Shown here: positions 47,900 through 57,398 of the stretch, in pieces
How the letters are laid out: the number at the start of each line of letters is the position of its first letter
Position numbering within the stretch: the stretch's first letter is position 1
NCBI RefSeq assembly: GCF_027474825.1
Contig: NZ_CP107030.1
Span: 3,292,529 to 3,356,528 of the forward strand
Direction of reading: 5' to 3'
Source: Maribacter halichondriae
GTDB taxonomy: Bacteria; Bacteroidota; Bacteroidia; Flavobacteriales; Flavobacteriaceae
DNA: 64,000 nucleotides
Notes under the pieces: model-generated
Seen by the model: the letters and a program-made list of their open reading frames with translations, nothing else
What the model was told of the DNA's origin: nothing
The model's database searches: none
Program-made: the position numbers and the translations under genes

Positions 47900-49573
47900 C
47901 TATTCTTCTTTCTTTTTCGTCACAATATTTTTAATTTCCCCATCCATACCGGTCATTTGCCAAAGTCCTAATGAAATAGGGATATTACCGATGGCGTTCA
48001 ATTGGTCAAAAAAGTCCCTGAGCTGGAAAGCCTGATTTTTTGATTCCTTCATTCGGGCGAATTCGGCCATTGTCTTTTCGAGCAGATATTTTCCGGTTAT
48101 ATAGCTTGTGCCGTAGCCCGGTTGGCGCAGATAAAGATGTTGTTCGAACAACAGCAGTTCTTTTTCGGTTTTCATCCATCCCCTTGGGGTATACTCGGAA
48201 TGGATACCACCCGCCTCTTCCATGGTCATTTCATTGGCGTGTGCGTACAAAGAACCTAAACCCCGTGCCGCTCGCTGTGCGATCATGATATAAACAATTT
48301 CACGAACCCTGGGGTCGTCGTCGTACAGTCCTGCATCCATGAACATCTCTTCTACCGCGGTTGCCGTGCCTTCGTTTCGGGAATCGAAAATATTATAGAG
48401 TAGAGGCCCTTTACGAATTTCGCTAGTATTCGGCTCTGTATCCATCCGCGCCAATTCGAACCAATGATAAAAATGGGAATAAAGCGGGCGAGGGTCATAA
48501 TGCTCCGTGATATAGAAAAAATTACGTTTCTCCTTCGGAATATATTCCCCCAAATGTGCCCGTAATGCAGGTTCAAAATAATCCTTGACCGTTACGATTT
48601 CGTCTTTTTCTAAAAAGTTCAATAAACTCTGGGCGGCCTTTTCGGCCAAGGCGTCATAGGCTTCCGGCGAGTCTGCATCGACCAATTCGGGCAGATTGCG
48701 ATTGCGGTGTTCTTCTAATTTCAGGGCCGACCATGCACGGGCAAGCTCACGTTTTAAAAGCAGCACTTCATCTTCCCAAGTCAGGGGAACCAAATGTACA
48801 TTTTGAAGATACCAGGTATAATTCTCTTTTCCGATGCCTGAAGGACCGGTTTTTTTACCGGACTCCGCTTCGAGCCAAGCAATGAAATCATTGGTCGATG
48901 CAATAGCGGTTTCGATGGTCTTTACCAGTTTTCGGTCCTTTGCTACGCCAGCTAAAGTCAATATTGCTGCGAGATCCTTGCTTTGTGCCCGAATATCACG
49001 AATTCCGGCTATCCATAGATCTTTTGCATTTCCGGTCAGGTTTTGTTTGGCCTGTTCGTTCAAAGGGGGAATAACGGCAAGTTCTCGGATCAATCGGGAC
49101 TTATCCTCTTTGTTCAAGGGAAAAGTATAGGTCCATAGTTCGGTGGTCGCATGATTGGTCGGGCCTTCATGTGCGGGAACATCACTTCGGTCGGTCCATA
49201 CATTTTTATAAAAGGCGGGATCGCGTACCCAAGGTTTTAAAATATGATAGTTAAAATCAAATCCGTTCATTTCGGCCCAAACAATATGCCAATCGACTTG
49301 TTGGTCAATGGGCCAATTTGAAATATCAAAGGCAAGAAGTTTCGATTGCAAGGCTTTAAACGCCGGCCATCGCTTTTCAAAGGTACCGGCTGAATAATCG
49401 GGAACATTTTCTATCAATGGGGGTTGCTCAAAAGCACGCCACTCTTTAAATAGGGTAACCAGAGTTTGATAGCTATTTTCTTGGGCAGCCTGGGCGCTTA
49501 TTTTTTCGGGACTTAAACCGACGAGCGCAGAAAAAATTAGTGTAAGGAATAAAAGCGAAGTTTGTTTTATCAT
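47900..49573 (-). CDS. Exported DUF885 family protein
   Basis: 557 residues from [10 protein letters not shown] at 49573, with a signal peptide ending about KISAQ; the start at 49630 adds residues before the signal. DUF885 proteins have a zinc-metallopeptidase-like helical fold. Motifs include [39 protein letters not shown] (the Glu-rich metal region, as [20 protein letters not shown]), and [15 protein letters not shown]. Likely a periplasmic peptidase or carboxylate enzyme; activity not provable here. Confidence 0.82.
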   Translation of the reverse strand: MIKQTSLLFLTLIFSALVGLSPEKISAQAAQENSYQTLVTLFKEWRAFEQPPLIENVPDYSAGTFEKRWPAFKALQSKLLAFDISNWPIDQQVDWHIVWAEMNGFDFNYHILKPWVRDPAFYKNVWTDRSDVPAHEGPTNHATTELWTYTFPLNKEDKSRLIRELAVIPPLNEQAKQNLTGNAKDLWIAGIRDIRAQSKDLAAILTLAGVAKDRKLVKTIETAIASTNDFIAWLEAESGKKTGPSGIGKENYTWYLQNVHLVPLTWEDEVLLLKRELARAWSALKLEEHRNRNLPELVDADSPEAYDALAEKAAQSLLNFLEKDEIVTVKDYFEPALRAHLGEYIPKEKRNFFYITEHYDPRPLYSHFYHWFELARMDTEPNTSEIRKGPLLYNIFDSRNEGTATAVEEMFMDAGLYDDDPRVREIVYIMIAQRAARGLGSLYAHANEMTMEEAGGIHSEYTPRGWMKTEKELLLFEQHLYLRQPGYGTSYITGKYLLEKTMAEFARMKESKNQAFQLRDFFDQLNAIGNIPISLGLWQMTGMDGEIKNIVTKKKEE

Positions 49574-49716
49574 GGTATTCAAAGGTTTCTTATATGGGTT
49601 ATGGCAGGTTTTAAGTAGTGGCTCTTCCATGTATTAGGGGCCAATGTGGTGTTTATATTTTCGTTTTATCCCTAGTCCGTTATATTATACTTGCCGTATT
49701 ACACTGCGTTTTTCTT

Positions 49717-51204
49717 TCAATCGAATATATGCTCTTCATAATTTTTCCACCAGATTTCAATATCAACTTTTGGTTTTCGACAGATAAAAAGCGGGATGCC
49801 GTTTTCCTCGCCGATGGCATATTTGTGAGTGATTATTTTCACCAATTCTACCTCTTCAAATACATATTCTACCGAGGGTTTCTCATTTCCTAAACTTATC
49901 CAGACAGCGGCATTTTTATTTCCATAACCCCAAGTCCAAAAACTGCCATGCCTGCTAATTGGGTTAGGAAGGTCATATTTTTTTCCTAATATTTTGAGCG
50001 TTCCCGCTTCTCCATAATTCTCCGCCCAAAGTACACAATTGTTTTTTTCTTTAGGACTTAACGATCGATACACACTATCCACCAGTTTTACTTGTTCTTC
50101 CCAACCGAACATATCCGCATAATCGCCCTTTAATTTTACGCGCCCGTTTTTTTCTTCTAGTTGTGCATATTCTACATATTTTTCAATCGGAAGAATGGGC
50201 GTAAGTTCAGGAATAAAATAAATAGAGGGAACTAATATAACTATTGCGATACCATAAACCCAACCCGGTTTTTTAGAAAATAAGGCCTCCATCTTTACCG
50301 CGCCGCTGGCAAATAGAACTGGATAAATAGCGAACACATAGTAGGCCTTGGCATTCAGTAGCCACATCGTACAAAAAATCACTAAGGCTGCTATTCCAAC
50401 GGTTCTGTATTTTTTTAGGTTTTCATCGATAAGTAGCGCTACTAGACCAAAAAGACTGATTATCAAAGTAAATGGAAAGTTTAACTGTTCCAGACCAAAT
50501 GCCATGGGGTCGATTTCATTTAGCTGATTTTCGGCAAGCGCCTGTAAATGTCTTACTAACGGGAGGTTATTCTGTGCCTGCCAAATAATATTGGGCAAGA
50601 AAATCAGTAGTGAAATCAATGTCGAAACATAAAGCCATTTATCTTTGAAAAGCTTGCCTTTTTGATAGAAAATTAAACCGACCAATATTCCATAGGCCCA
50701 TACCAACATGGTGTACTTGTTCATTAACCCTACGCCCAAGGTTATACCCAAAAGAATTAGGTGTTTCTTGTGCTGTGAGTTCGTATATTTTATGATATAG
50801 TAAAACCCCAATGTCCAGAATAATTGGTCGAAGGCGACAGGCTGAAATAATGTGTGATTTCGATAAAACGGCAGAAACGCCAAAATACATACTCCTGCCA
50901 GCAGTACAGCCTTACGTTTACCTCCAAGTTCTTTGGCCATTAGGCAGCATAGAATCAAGATCGCAACACCTGCAAGGGTCGGAAAAAGTCTAACTCCCAA
51001 TAGTGAATAATCAAAAAGCCAATATGACATTTTTCCGAGCACGCCGATGAACGGTGGAAACTCCATAAATCCCCAATCCAAATGTTCGCTAACGGACAAA
51101 TGAAGTAATTCATCACGATGAAAACCATAGTTCTTATTTCCAAACCATTGAATAAGCAGTTTAATAATGGACAGGATTAGAATTACGGGTACATATTTTC
51201 TCAT
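49717..51204 (-). CDS. GT-C glycosyltransferase, ArnT/PMT-like
   Basis: 495 residues with about 10-12 membrane helices. The N-terminal periplasmic loop has the GT39/PMT_2 acidic motif (NYGFHRDELLHLSVSEHLDW; Asp-Glu at about residues 29-30) and EFPPFIGVLGKMSYWLFDYS. GLMNKYTMLVWAYG and LNAKAYYVFAIYPVLFASG are membrane parts. It probably transfers a sugar from a polyprenyl-phosphate donor to a lipid or surface acceptor. Donor and acceptor unknown. It is 143 bases upstream of the DUF885 gene in the same orientation. Confidence 0.85.
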   Translation of the reverse strand: MRKYVPVILILSIIKLLIQWFGNKNYGFHRDELLHLSVSEHLDWGFMEFPPFIGVLGKMSYWLFDYSLLGVRLFPTLAGVAILILCCLMAKELGGKRKAVLLAGVCILAFLPFYRNHTLFQPVAFDQLFWTLGFYYIIKYTNSQHKKHLILLGITLGVGLMNKYTMLVWAYGILVGLIFYQKGKLFKDKWLYVSTLISLLIFLPNIIWQAQNNLPLVRHLQALAENQLNEIDPMAFGLEQLNFPFTLIISLFGLVALLIDENLKKYRTVGIAALVIFCTMWLLNAKAYYVFAIYPVLFASGAVKMEALFSKKPGWVYGIAIVILVPSIYFIPELTPILPIEKYVEYAQLEEKNGRVKLKGDYADMFGWEEQVKLVDSVYRSLSPKEKNNCVLWAENYGEAGTLKILGKKYDLPNPISRHGSFWTWGYGNKNAAVWISLGNEKPSVEYVFEEVELVKIITHKYAIGEENGIPLFICRKPKVDIEIWWKNYEEHIFD

Positions 51205-51369
51205 TGAGCGATGCTTTCAAGTACACTACCGGTCTAAGTTACGGTATTGCAATGATTCGGACGAAGGCGATATAGCTGAATCGAAAGTCATTTACGCTAG
51301 ATTTCCCCGTCTGTACGGCGTGCACATATGAAATCTGAAAGCGATTTTTATGGTTTAGTATTTGGTCGA

Positions 51370-52169
51370 TTACTTTTTCTCCGCAACAACACGCACTTGA
51401 AACCAAGTTGTTTCCAACCGTGCATATATTTTACAGGCTACGTTGAATATTCCTCGCCCGAACAGTTTGGCTATTGTTCTATGTTTGGGAGGCCATTTAT
51501 GTTTAAACGCTTTTGATTCAATAACGTTAAAACCGGCTTCGTTAAAAAGATTTCCCGCACACATGGGCCCCCAACTATACAAATGGTAGTTGATATCGTT
51601 GGGCTTGTACGAATAACTTATAGATTCGCAAGGCACAACAAAAACGATTTTCCCTCCTGGTTTAAGAACTCGGTATAACTCCTTTAATTCTTCGAGTGGA
51701 TGCGTAGTATGTTCCAGAGCGTTGTTCGATATCACCAAATCTGCAAAATTATCTTCCAATAGTTTTGAGGACTCGACACTTTTGATACCGATTTCTTTTG
51801 ATTTTTTTTTGCCGTTGCATTGATTTCAACCCCAACTTTGTCTTTACAGGTAATATTGTTCAGCAAGAATCCGCCTCCACTTCCAAAATCTACAATAGTC
51901 TGATTTTCATCAATATATTTTAAGAATTTATCAAGGTTGGCCCAACCGCCAAATTCCCCAATGGTTCCCTGATACTTAAAATAACGCTCCGTGTAATGCT
52001 CTTTATGATTCATGTCTATAGTTTTATTGGGTAAGCTATAGTCTTGATTACAACGGTTTGGCCATGTAACTTGCGGAAAATCTATGTAGTACTTTTCTTT
52101 GGTTCCTCTAAGGTAGTGAATACGTTGTGATTTCTTTCTAGGAAGTCTACTACAATCGACGAGAAGCAT
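51370..52169 (-). CDS. Class I SAM-dependent methyltransferase, apparent frameshift at a 9-base homopolymer
   Basis: About 266 residues after correction. Motif I is TIVDFGSGGGFLLNNI, followed by KVGVEINATAK; the nine Ts at 51802-51810 (As on the coding strand) should be ten, giving AKKKSKEIGIKSVESSKLLE and then DNFADLVISNNALEHTTHPL, the motif II/post-II region, and LKPGGKIVFVVP. The Methyltransf_11/23 type often acts in surface-polysaccharide or small-molecule pathways. A later start at 52013 (MNHKEHYTERYF) is possible. It lies next to a glycosyltransferase. Confidence 0.78.
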
Positions 52170-52398
52170 GATAATTGATGGCTTTTGGTTTTTTGCCGTC
52201 AGAGTTGAACGAAAATTTGTATAAATAATTAGGATTACGTTGTTTACTATAAAAAATTATAAGAGTGCATTTTTGTCCGAATCATATTAAAAAGAAAAAG
52301 GTGGTCTAAGTAAAAAAGGAAATATTAATTAATTTTAGAGAATTGGATTAGGGCTTTTCATAGGAGGTTTTGTTGTGCAACATTTTTCTTTGCAATAC
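52170..52398. other. AT-rich intergenic region with GTTGTGCAACA
   Basis: No gene seen. GTTGTGCAACA at 52371-52381 has an exact inverted partner at 53072-53082 on the far side of the next gene. The region is more AT-rich than its surroundings. Confidence 0.4.
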
Positions 52399-52968
52399 TT
52401 ATCCCGTTCGAGTTTGAAGTCTGATGTCTTTTTTGAAAATTAGTACTATAATTCCAATAGTTAGTAAAATGTGACTAACAACAATAAGAATTCTACTGTC
52501 AAAAGCAAACGCACCCGATCCAATTCCAATTACTCCAATAAAAACCAATATTGACCATAAAATATGCGTTTTTATAAATTTTCCTGCGTGTGATGCTAGT
52601 CCAAAATAAAATAACGCTGGTCCGATAGTCATAAAAGGAATTCGAATAGATGGTCTCTCCATTATTTGACCTGTTAATTTATCCATTCCTTCGAAATCAG
52701 TTCCATAACTCCACCATAAGAAATCTATTGTTGCTTGCCCGATAAGGGCAACTATACCTAAAGAAGTCAAAATTGTTGCTAGGTTGCTAAAAATATTATC
52801 CGAAAAGATATAGTTTAATGATAAACACAACAATGCTCCAATTAATAATAACCAATGGGCATAGTCAATCGGTTGTTGATTTTGTATAAATTCATTTCCT
52901 CCTAAAAGCATTATTTGATTGATAATCAAAAAAACAAGTCCAATTATAGCTGAATGTTTTAATTTCAT
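52399..52968 (-). CDS. Integral membrane protein of unknown function
   Basis: 189 residues from MKLKHSAIIGL at 52968. About six membrane helices (AIIGLVFLIINQIMLL, YAHWLLLIGALLCLSL, LATILTSLGIVALIGQATID, MTIGPALFYFGLASHAG, ILVFIGVIGIGSGAF, VVSHILLTIGIIVLIF). Codon use and base composition look more AT-rich than the neighbours. With the inverted GTTGTGCAACA pair around it, this may be a small acquired cassette. No family recognised. Confidence 0.65.
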   Translation of the reverse strand: MKLKHSAIIGLVFLIINQIMLLGGNEFIQNQQPIDYAHWLLLIGALLCLSLNYIFSDNIFSNLATILTSLGIVALIGQATIDFLWWSYGTDFEGMDKLTGQIMERPSIRIPFMTIGPALFYFGLASHAGKFIKTHILWSILVFIGVIGIGSGAFAFDSRILIVVSHILLTIGIIVLIFKKDIRLQTRTG

Positions 52969-53071
52969 TATTCTAGTTCGGTTGGTTTGTATGCCCAAAA
53001 CTCAAACTTTTTTCGAGTCTCAAAAATTTTTTAATGCTGAATTGTGGAATAGTGCCGATGGATTGTCAAAG

Positions 53072-53139
53072 TGTTGCACAACTAGGGCATATGCCCAACT
53101 TTTATCAGCATATACCTCCAATTTGGGGGCTATGCTGAT
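53072..53139. repeat. Cluster of palindromes flanking the membrane gene
   Basis: TGTTGCACAAC (53072-53082, inverted partner at 52371), then the perfect palindrome GGGCATATGCCC (53085-53096), then a hairpin with arms ATCAGCATA (53104-53112) and TATGCTGAT (53131-53139) around a CCTCC/GGGGG-like core. This is dense symmetry for 70 bp and could be an ilvE terminator or a recombination site. The T run expected on the minus strand is missing. Confidence 0.4.
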
Positions 53140-53170
53140 GTTTTAGCATTTTTCTAAAAATAAGACCGAT

Positions 53171-54235
53171 TTATACCTTAAACCGCCACCCAAAGGGATC
53201 TTCGGCCCGATTGTATTGAATATCGGTAATACGTTTTTTCAATCGTGAAGCATAACTGTCGGAAAGTTCGGGAAGATCATAATCGGTATTACGATAGCCA
53301 AATGTCGAGATAGGCGAAACCACGGCCGCCGTTCCGGCACCGAACATTTCTTTTAGCGTGCCGTTTTTGGCCGCTTCTACCACTTCGGTCACGGTAATTT
53401 TTCGTACTTCGGTCGCGATGCCTTCGTCTTTGGCGATTTCAAGAATACTTTTTCGGGTGATACCGTCCAGAATACGGTCACTGGTCGGGCCGGTCATCAA
53501 GGTATCGCCGATTCTGACAAAAATGTTCATGGCGCCGGCCTCCTCGATATATTCGTGGGTGTTATCGTCTGTCCAGATGACCTGGTTGTACCCTTTTTTA
53601 ACGGCCAATTGGGTGGGGTAGAATTGTCCAGCATAGTTGCCTCCCGCCTTGGCGAAGCCCACTCCGCCATTGGCAGATCTTGAATACGTTTCTTCGATGA
53701 GCACTTGAACCTTGCCGGCAAAATAAGAACCTGACGGTGCCGTGGCGATGATAAATTTATATTCATCGGCCGGTGAGGCGTGAAATCCCTTTCCCGAGGC
53801 AAAAATGAAAGGTCGTATATATAATGAACTTCCCGCGGTCTGCGGAATCCAATCTTTGTCAAGTTCTAATAAGGTTGTCAACCCTTCCATAAAATAGGCT
53901 TCCGGAAGTTCAGGAATCGCCATTCGTTTTGCAGAAATGTTCAAGCGCTTAAAATTGTCCAACGGACGGAATAGAAAAATGTCGTTATTCCCATCCTTAT
54001 AGGCCTTCATTCCCTCGAATATCGATTGCCCATAATGGAAAATCTTAGCGGAAGGTTCCAAGCTTATCGGCTGATATGGCATTATTTTAGGAGTTTCCCA
54101 AGCACCGTTTCTGTAATCGCAGACCAACATATGATCTGAAAAAACGCTTCCGAACGATAAATTATCAAAATCGACCTGATTGATTTTGGAAGTTTTGGCT
54201 TTCTCGACCAAAATTTTCTGCGCTGTACTGTTCAT
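53171..54235 (-). CDS. ilvE: Branched-chain amino-acid aminotransferase
   Basis: 354 residues, fold type IV PLP enzyme. Last step of valine, leucine and isoleucine synthesis and first of their breakdown. IFHYGQSIFEGMKAYK near residues 85-100, LYIRPFIFASGKGFHASPAD, the PLP-Lys in the GFAKAGGNYAGQFYPTQLAV segment region (GGNYAGQFYPTQLA), EEAGAMNIFVRI, and FGAGTAAVVSPI. Length and motifs match the eukaryote-like, longer bacterial IlvE. The frame is intact. Confidence 0.94.
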   Translation of the reverse strand: MNSTAQKILVEKAKTSKINQVDFDNLSFGSVFSDHMLVCDYRNGAWETPKIMPYQPISLEPSAKIFHYGQSIFEGMKAYKDGNNDIFLFRPLDNFKRLNISAKRMAIPELPEAYFMEGLTTLLELDKDWIPQTAGSSLYIRPFIFASGKGFHASPADEYKFIIATAPSGSYFAGKVQVLIEETYSRSANGGVGFAKAGGNYAGQFYPTQLAVKKGYNQVIWTDDNTHEYIEEAGAMNIFVRIGDTLMTGPTSDRILDGITRKSILEIAKDEGIATEVRKITVTEVVEAAKNGTLKEMFGAGTAAVVSPISTFGYRNTDYDLPELSDSYASRLKKRITDIQYNRAEDPFGWRFKV

Positions 54236-54339
54236 ATCAAAAAGATTTAAGATTAAAATTAACTATTTACTGCAAAGAAATCTTCTTTTTTAGCCCAAAA
54301 TTGTCCAGTTTTGTAACCTAATCTTGATTTTTAGTAAAT

Positions 54340-54842
54340 ATGAAAGCTTTTAACATTTTAGTTGTGTTTTTATTGCTTTTGGGTACTGCCACGGCCCAAG
54401 AAGCGGAGCCAAATAAAGGTATGGATGTCAATACTGCAAAGGGCTATGCCTCTTTTGGGCAAAAAATAACCGATTCTGGTACCATGTCAAGCCAAGAAAT
54501 GGCTGAAAAATTCAATGCAATCGCTGTCGCCGATACCGTTGAGACAAAATTTAAGGCCAAAGTGGTCGAGGTGTGTCAGGCAAAAGGCTGCTGGATGAAA
54601 TTGACATTGGAAGATGGTCATGAAACCATGGTGCGCTTCAAGGACTATGGTTTTTTTATGCCCAAAGACATCACTGGCAAAGAAGTAGTCGTTCGCGGAA
54701 AGGCCTTTGTAGAGGCCATGAGTGTTGAAGATCAAAAGCATTACGCCAAAGATGCCGGAATGTCGGAACAAGAAATCGCCAAAATTACGGCCCCAAAAAA
54801 ACCTATGGGTTTGAGGCCGATGGCGTACTTTTAAAACAATAG
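54340..54842 (+). CDS. DUF4920 exported protein, apparent frameshift at an A7 tract
   Basis: About 167 residues after correction. Signal peptide 1-19 (GTATAQ). DUF4920 features: FKAKVVEVCQAKGCWMKLTL with the conserved CQAKGCWM, MVRFKDYGFFMPKDITGKEV, VVRGKAFVE. Seven As at 54795-54801 should be eight; then the tail reads TAPKKTYGFEADGVLLKQ and stops at 54840-54842, the conserved family ending. As written it ends PKKPMGLRPMAYF instead. The two-Cys GCW loop may bind metal. Function unknown. Confidence 0.82.
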
Positions 54843-55540
54843 TGAATGAACTCGGCAATTACCGCGGAGGCTTGAAGCGTGAGATTATTATAACGGGCGA
54901 TGGTTCCACCACCCTGCAAATAAAGGACTGGAACGAACAATACCATTCAAAACATGGTGCCATACAAGAGGCCTACCATGTTTTTATCCAAAACGGATTT
55001 TCTTTGTTCGGCCAAAACGACCTCGCTATTTTGGAAATCGGTTTTGGTACAGGCCTGAACGCTTTGATTACGTATTTAGAAGGAAAAAAGACCGAACAGA
55101 AGATTCAATATACGGGAGTCGAAAAATATCCGATCACCCATGAAGAATTTCATTCCCTCAATTTTATTTCAGAGCTCCAATGCGAAGCTGCTGCAAAAGA
55201 TTTTCTTCTAATGCACGAAGCCCCTTCTGAGGAGGAGATAGCAATTTCCGAGAATTTTCAACTGACCAAACTTCAAAAAGATTTTAGGGACCTCGATTTT
55301 GACAATGCCTTCGATTTGGTCTATTTCGATGCCTTCGGGGCACGCGTACAACCGGATTTATGGACAGAAGCCATTTTCCTCAGTATGTTCAAGGCCCTGA
55401 AGTCCGGCGGTGTCTTGGTCACCTATGCGGCCAAGGGAAGTGTTCGCCGCGCGATGCAAGCAGTGGGGTTTTCGGTAGAGCGATTGCCGGGCCCGCCCGG
55501 AAAACGCGAAATGCTACGGGCGACCAAACCGATAACGTAG
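54842..55540 (+). CDS. mnmD: tRNA 5-methylaminomethyl-2-thiouridine(34) methyltransferase MnmD
   Basis: 232 residues. Stand-alone MnmD methyltransferase (in E. coli it is half of MnmC) that completes mnm5s2U34 in tRNA. GLKREIIITGDGSTTLQIKD and QYHSKHGAIQEAYHVFIQNG are the signature N-terminus, ILEIGFGTGLNALI is the SAM motif, FDLVYFDAFGARVQPDLWTE and GGVLVTYAAKGSVRRAMQAV follow, and LPGPPGKREMLRA is the family end. GTG start overlapping the DUF4920 stop by one base. Confidence 0.94.
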   Translation: MNELGNYRGGLKREIIITGDGSTTLQIKDWNEQYHSKHGAIQEAYHVFIQNGFSLFGQNDLAILEIGFGTGLNALITYLEGKKTEQKIQYTGVEKYPITHEEFHSLNFISELQCEAAAKDFLLMHEAPSEEEIAISENFQLTKLQKDFRDLDFDNAFDLVYFDAFGARVQPDLWTEAIFLSMFKALKSGGVLVTYAAKGSVRRAMQAVGFSVERLPGPPGKREMLRATKPIT

Positions 55541-55731
55541 TCTTTACATACTTTGCGAACTCCGCGATTTTTTTATGGCGTTTCGAGCGGTTAAATCTCC
55601 TTTCGGACATTCGGTTAGTTAACTCCAAAAATAGATTACCAATTTGAGAAGCCCATTTAATTGATGGGCCCAAACGTTAAATCGAAATTAAAGTGCATCT
55701 GGCCGTGCCATAGATCCCATACCTTTATGCG

Positions 55732-56694
55732 ATGAAGGTATTGATAACAGGTGCGACGGGATTAATAGGCAGCGAAATTGTGGCACTTTGCCATATAAAA
55801 AAAATCGCTGTAAATTATTTGACAACAAGTAAGGACAAGATTGTTTCAAAGGATGATTATCAAGGTTTTTATTGGAATCCCGATACCCATGAAATCGACT
55901 TGGAATGTTTCTCGGGGGTTTTCGCCATCATAAACCTCGCCGGGGCCAGTATCTCAAAACGCTGGACGGACAGTTATAAAAAAGAAATCTTGTCAAGTCG
56001 TATAAACACCCTTAAAACTCTATATGGGGGACTTGAAAAAGTAGATAGAAGTCAAATCAAAACTTTCGTATCGGCTTCCGCCATTGGTATTTACCCCAAT
56101 TCACTTAGTTCGCTATATACCGAAGAAGAAAAATGGGTCGACGATAGCTTCTTGGGCCTAGTGGTCAAAGCTTGGGAAACCGAAGCAGATTCGTTCAAGG
56201 CATTCGATACGAACGTTTCAAAAGTGAGGATCGGGCTGGTCATGTCATACGACGGCGGTGCCTTGCCCGAAATGGCAAAGCCTATAAAATATTATGCGGG
56301 TGCTGCCTTCGGCAGTGGTGAGCAATGGCAATCTTGGATCCATATCGAAGATTTGGCGCGTATCTTTATGTTCGTTATCGAGAACGATTTGACCGGAGTG
56401 TACAATGGGGTAGGGCCCAATCCCGTAACCAACAACAAATTGGTCAAAGAAATTGCTAAGGTTTTGAACAGACCCTTGTTTCTGCCCAACATACCGAAAT
56501 TCGTGATGAAGACGATTTTAGGCGAAATGTCATATATTCTGTTTGCCAGCCAGCGCGTAAGCAGTAAAAAAATAGAGAATGAAGGTTTTCATTTTAACTA
56601 TACCAATCTATATGCGGCCTTGGAAGAAATTTATCAAAAAAGTGCTATATCTGAATCCACGAGTACTTTATCTCGAAAAGAGTTTTCTGCGTAA
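55732..56694 (+). CDS. TIGR01777 family NAD(P)-dependent epimerase-like protein
   Basis: 320 residues. Rossmann dinucleotide site VLITGATGLIGSEIV at the N-terminus, INLAGASISKRWTDSYKKEI, an SAIGIY catalytic-type Tyr segment, and the WIHIEDLARIFMFVIEN block common to the YfcH/TIGR01777 branch (often called SulA-like). The C-terminal part has GVYNGVGPNPVTNNKLVKEI. Biological substrate unknown. Confidence 0.88.
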   Translation: MKVLITGATGLIGSEIVALCHIKKIAVNYLTTSKDKIVSKDDYQGFYWNPDTHEIDLECFSGVFAIINLAGASISKRWTDSYKKEILSSRINTLKTLYGGLEKVDRSQIKTFVSASAIGIYPNSLSSLYTEEEKWVDDSFLGLVVKAWETEADSFKAFDTNVSKVRIGLVMSYDGGALPEMAKPIKYYAGAAFGSGEQWQSWIHIEDLARIFMFVIENDLTGVYNGVGPNPVTNNKLVKEIAKVLNRPLFLPNIPKFVMKTILGEMSYILFASQRVSSKKIENEGFHFNYTNLYAALEEIYQKSAISESTSTLSRKEFSA

Positions 56695-56764
56695 CGCTTG
56701 TTTTTTTGGAAAATTAAATAGTATCGTAAATCCTGTTACAACAGGATTTTTTCTTTAATGACAT

Positions 56765-56797
56765 TTTGACATTTTTGAAGAATTGGCAGTACTTTTG
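56765..56797 (+). promoter_or_regulatory. Canonical Bacteroidota sigma-A promoter of grpE-dnaJ
   Basis: TTTG (56765-56768), a 21-base spacer, and TACTTTTG (56790-56797) match the TTTG-N19-21-TAnnTTTG consensus exactly. The grpE start is at 56832, giving a leader of about 28 bases. This is the best promoter in the window. Confidence 0.75.
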
Positions 56798-56831
56798 CCA
56801 CTTGAAAACGCGGAATATAACCTGAGAATAC

Positions 56832-57389
56832 ATGAGCAAAAAAGATAAAGCCGAAGAAATCGATGAAATAGGTTCTGAAACCCAAGAAAATAGGGAGGCA
56901 TCGGAACAAGGCGAAATGCACGAAGAACAGCATGAACGTACTGTCGAAGAAGAGCTTCGAGAAGAATTAGGTAAGGAAAAAGATAAATTTTTGCGCCTGT
57001 TCGCTGAATTCGAGAATTATAAGCGGAGAACTTCCAAGGAGCGTATGGAACTGTTCAAGACGGCGGGGCAAGAGATTATGGTCTCGTTACTTCCCGTATT
57101 GGATGATTTTGACCGTGCCTTGAAAGAACTTTCAAAAGCCGATGATGATGAATTGTTGAAGGGAGTCAAGCTTATTCGGGGTAAATTTCGTGAGACCCTG
57201 AATTCAAAAGGCCTTCAAGAGGTAGGTGCGGAACAGGGCGATGTTTTTGATGCCGAAATACATGAGGCGATTACCCAAATTCCCGCTCCGAACAAAATGC
57301 TCAAAGGTAAAATCATCGATATAATCGAAAAAGGGTATAAACTCGGCGATAAGATTATTCGGCACCCCAAAGTGGTAGTCGGCAACTAA
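56832..57389 (+). CDS. grpE: Nucleotide exchange factor GrpE
   Basis: 185 residues. Acidic N-terminal tail, long coiled coil (EEELREELGKEKDKFLRLFA, EFENYKRRTSKERMELF) and the GrpE beta domain (LLPVLDDFDRALKEL, GVKLIRGKFRETLNSKGLQE, FDAEIHEAITQIPAPN, GYKLGDKIIRHPKVVVG). Releases ADP from DnaK. Ten bases upstream of dnaJ. Confidence 0.96.
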   Translation: MSKKDKAEEIDEIGSETQENREASEQGEMHEEQHERTVEEELREELGKEKDKFLRLFAEFENYKRRTSKERMELFKTAGQEIMVSLLPVLDDFDRALKELSKADDDELLKGVKLIRGKFRETLNSKGLQEVGAEQGDVFDAEIHEAITQIPAPNKMLKGKIIDIIEKGYKLGDKIIRHPKVVVGN

Positions 57390-57398
57390 AACCTGAAC

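Noticed and set aside
53085..53139. Integron attC site
   Set aside because: GCCCAAC resembles an RYYYAAC box but no matching GTTRRRY partner is present at the other end.
55651..55669. Hairpin GCCCAT/ATGGGC after mnmD as terminator
   Set aside because: Six-base stem with no T run on either side.
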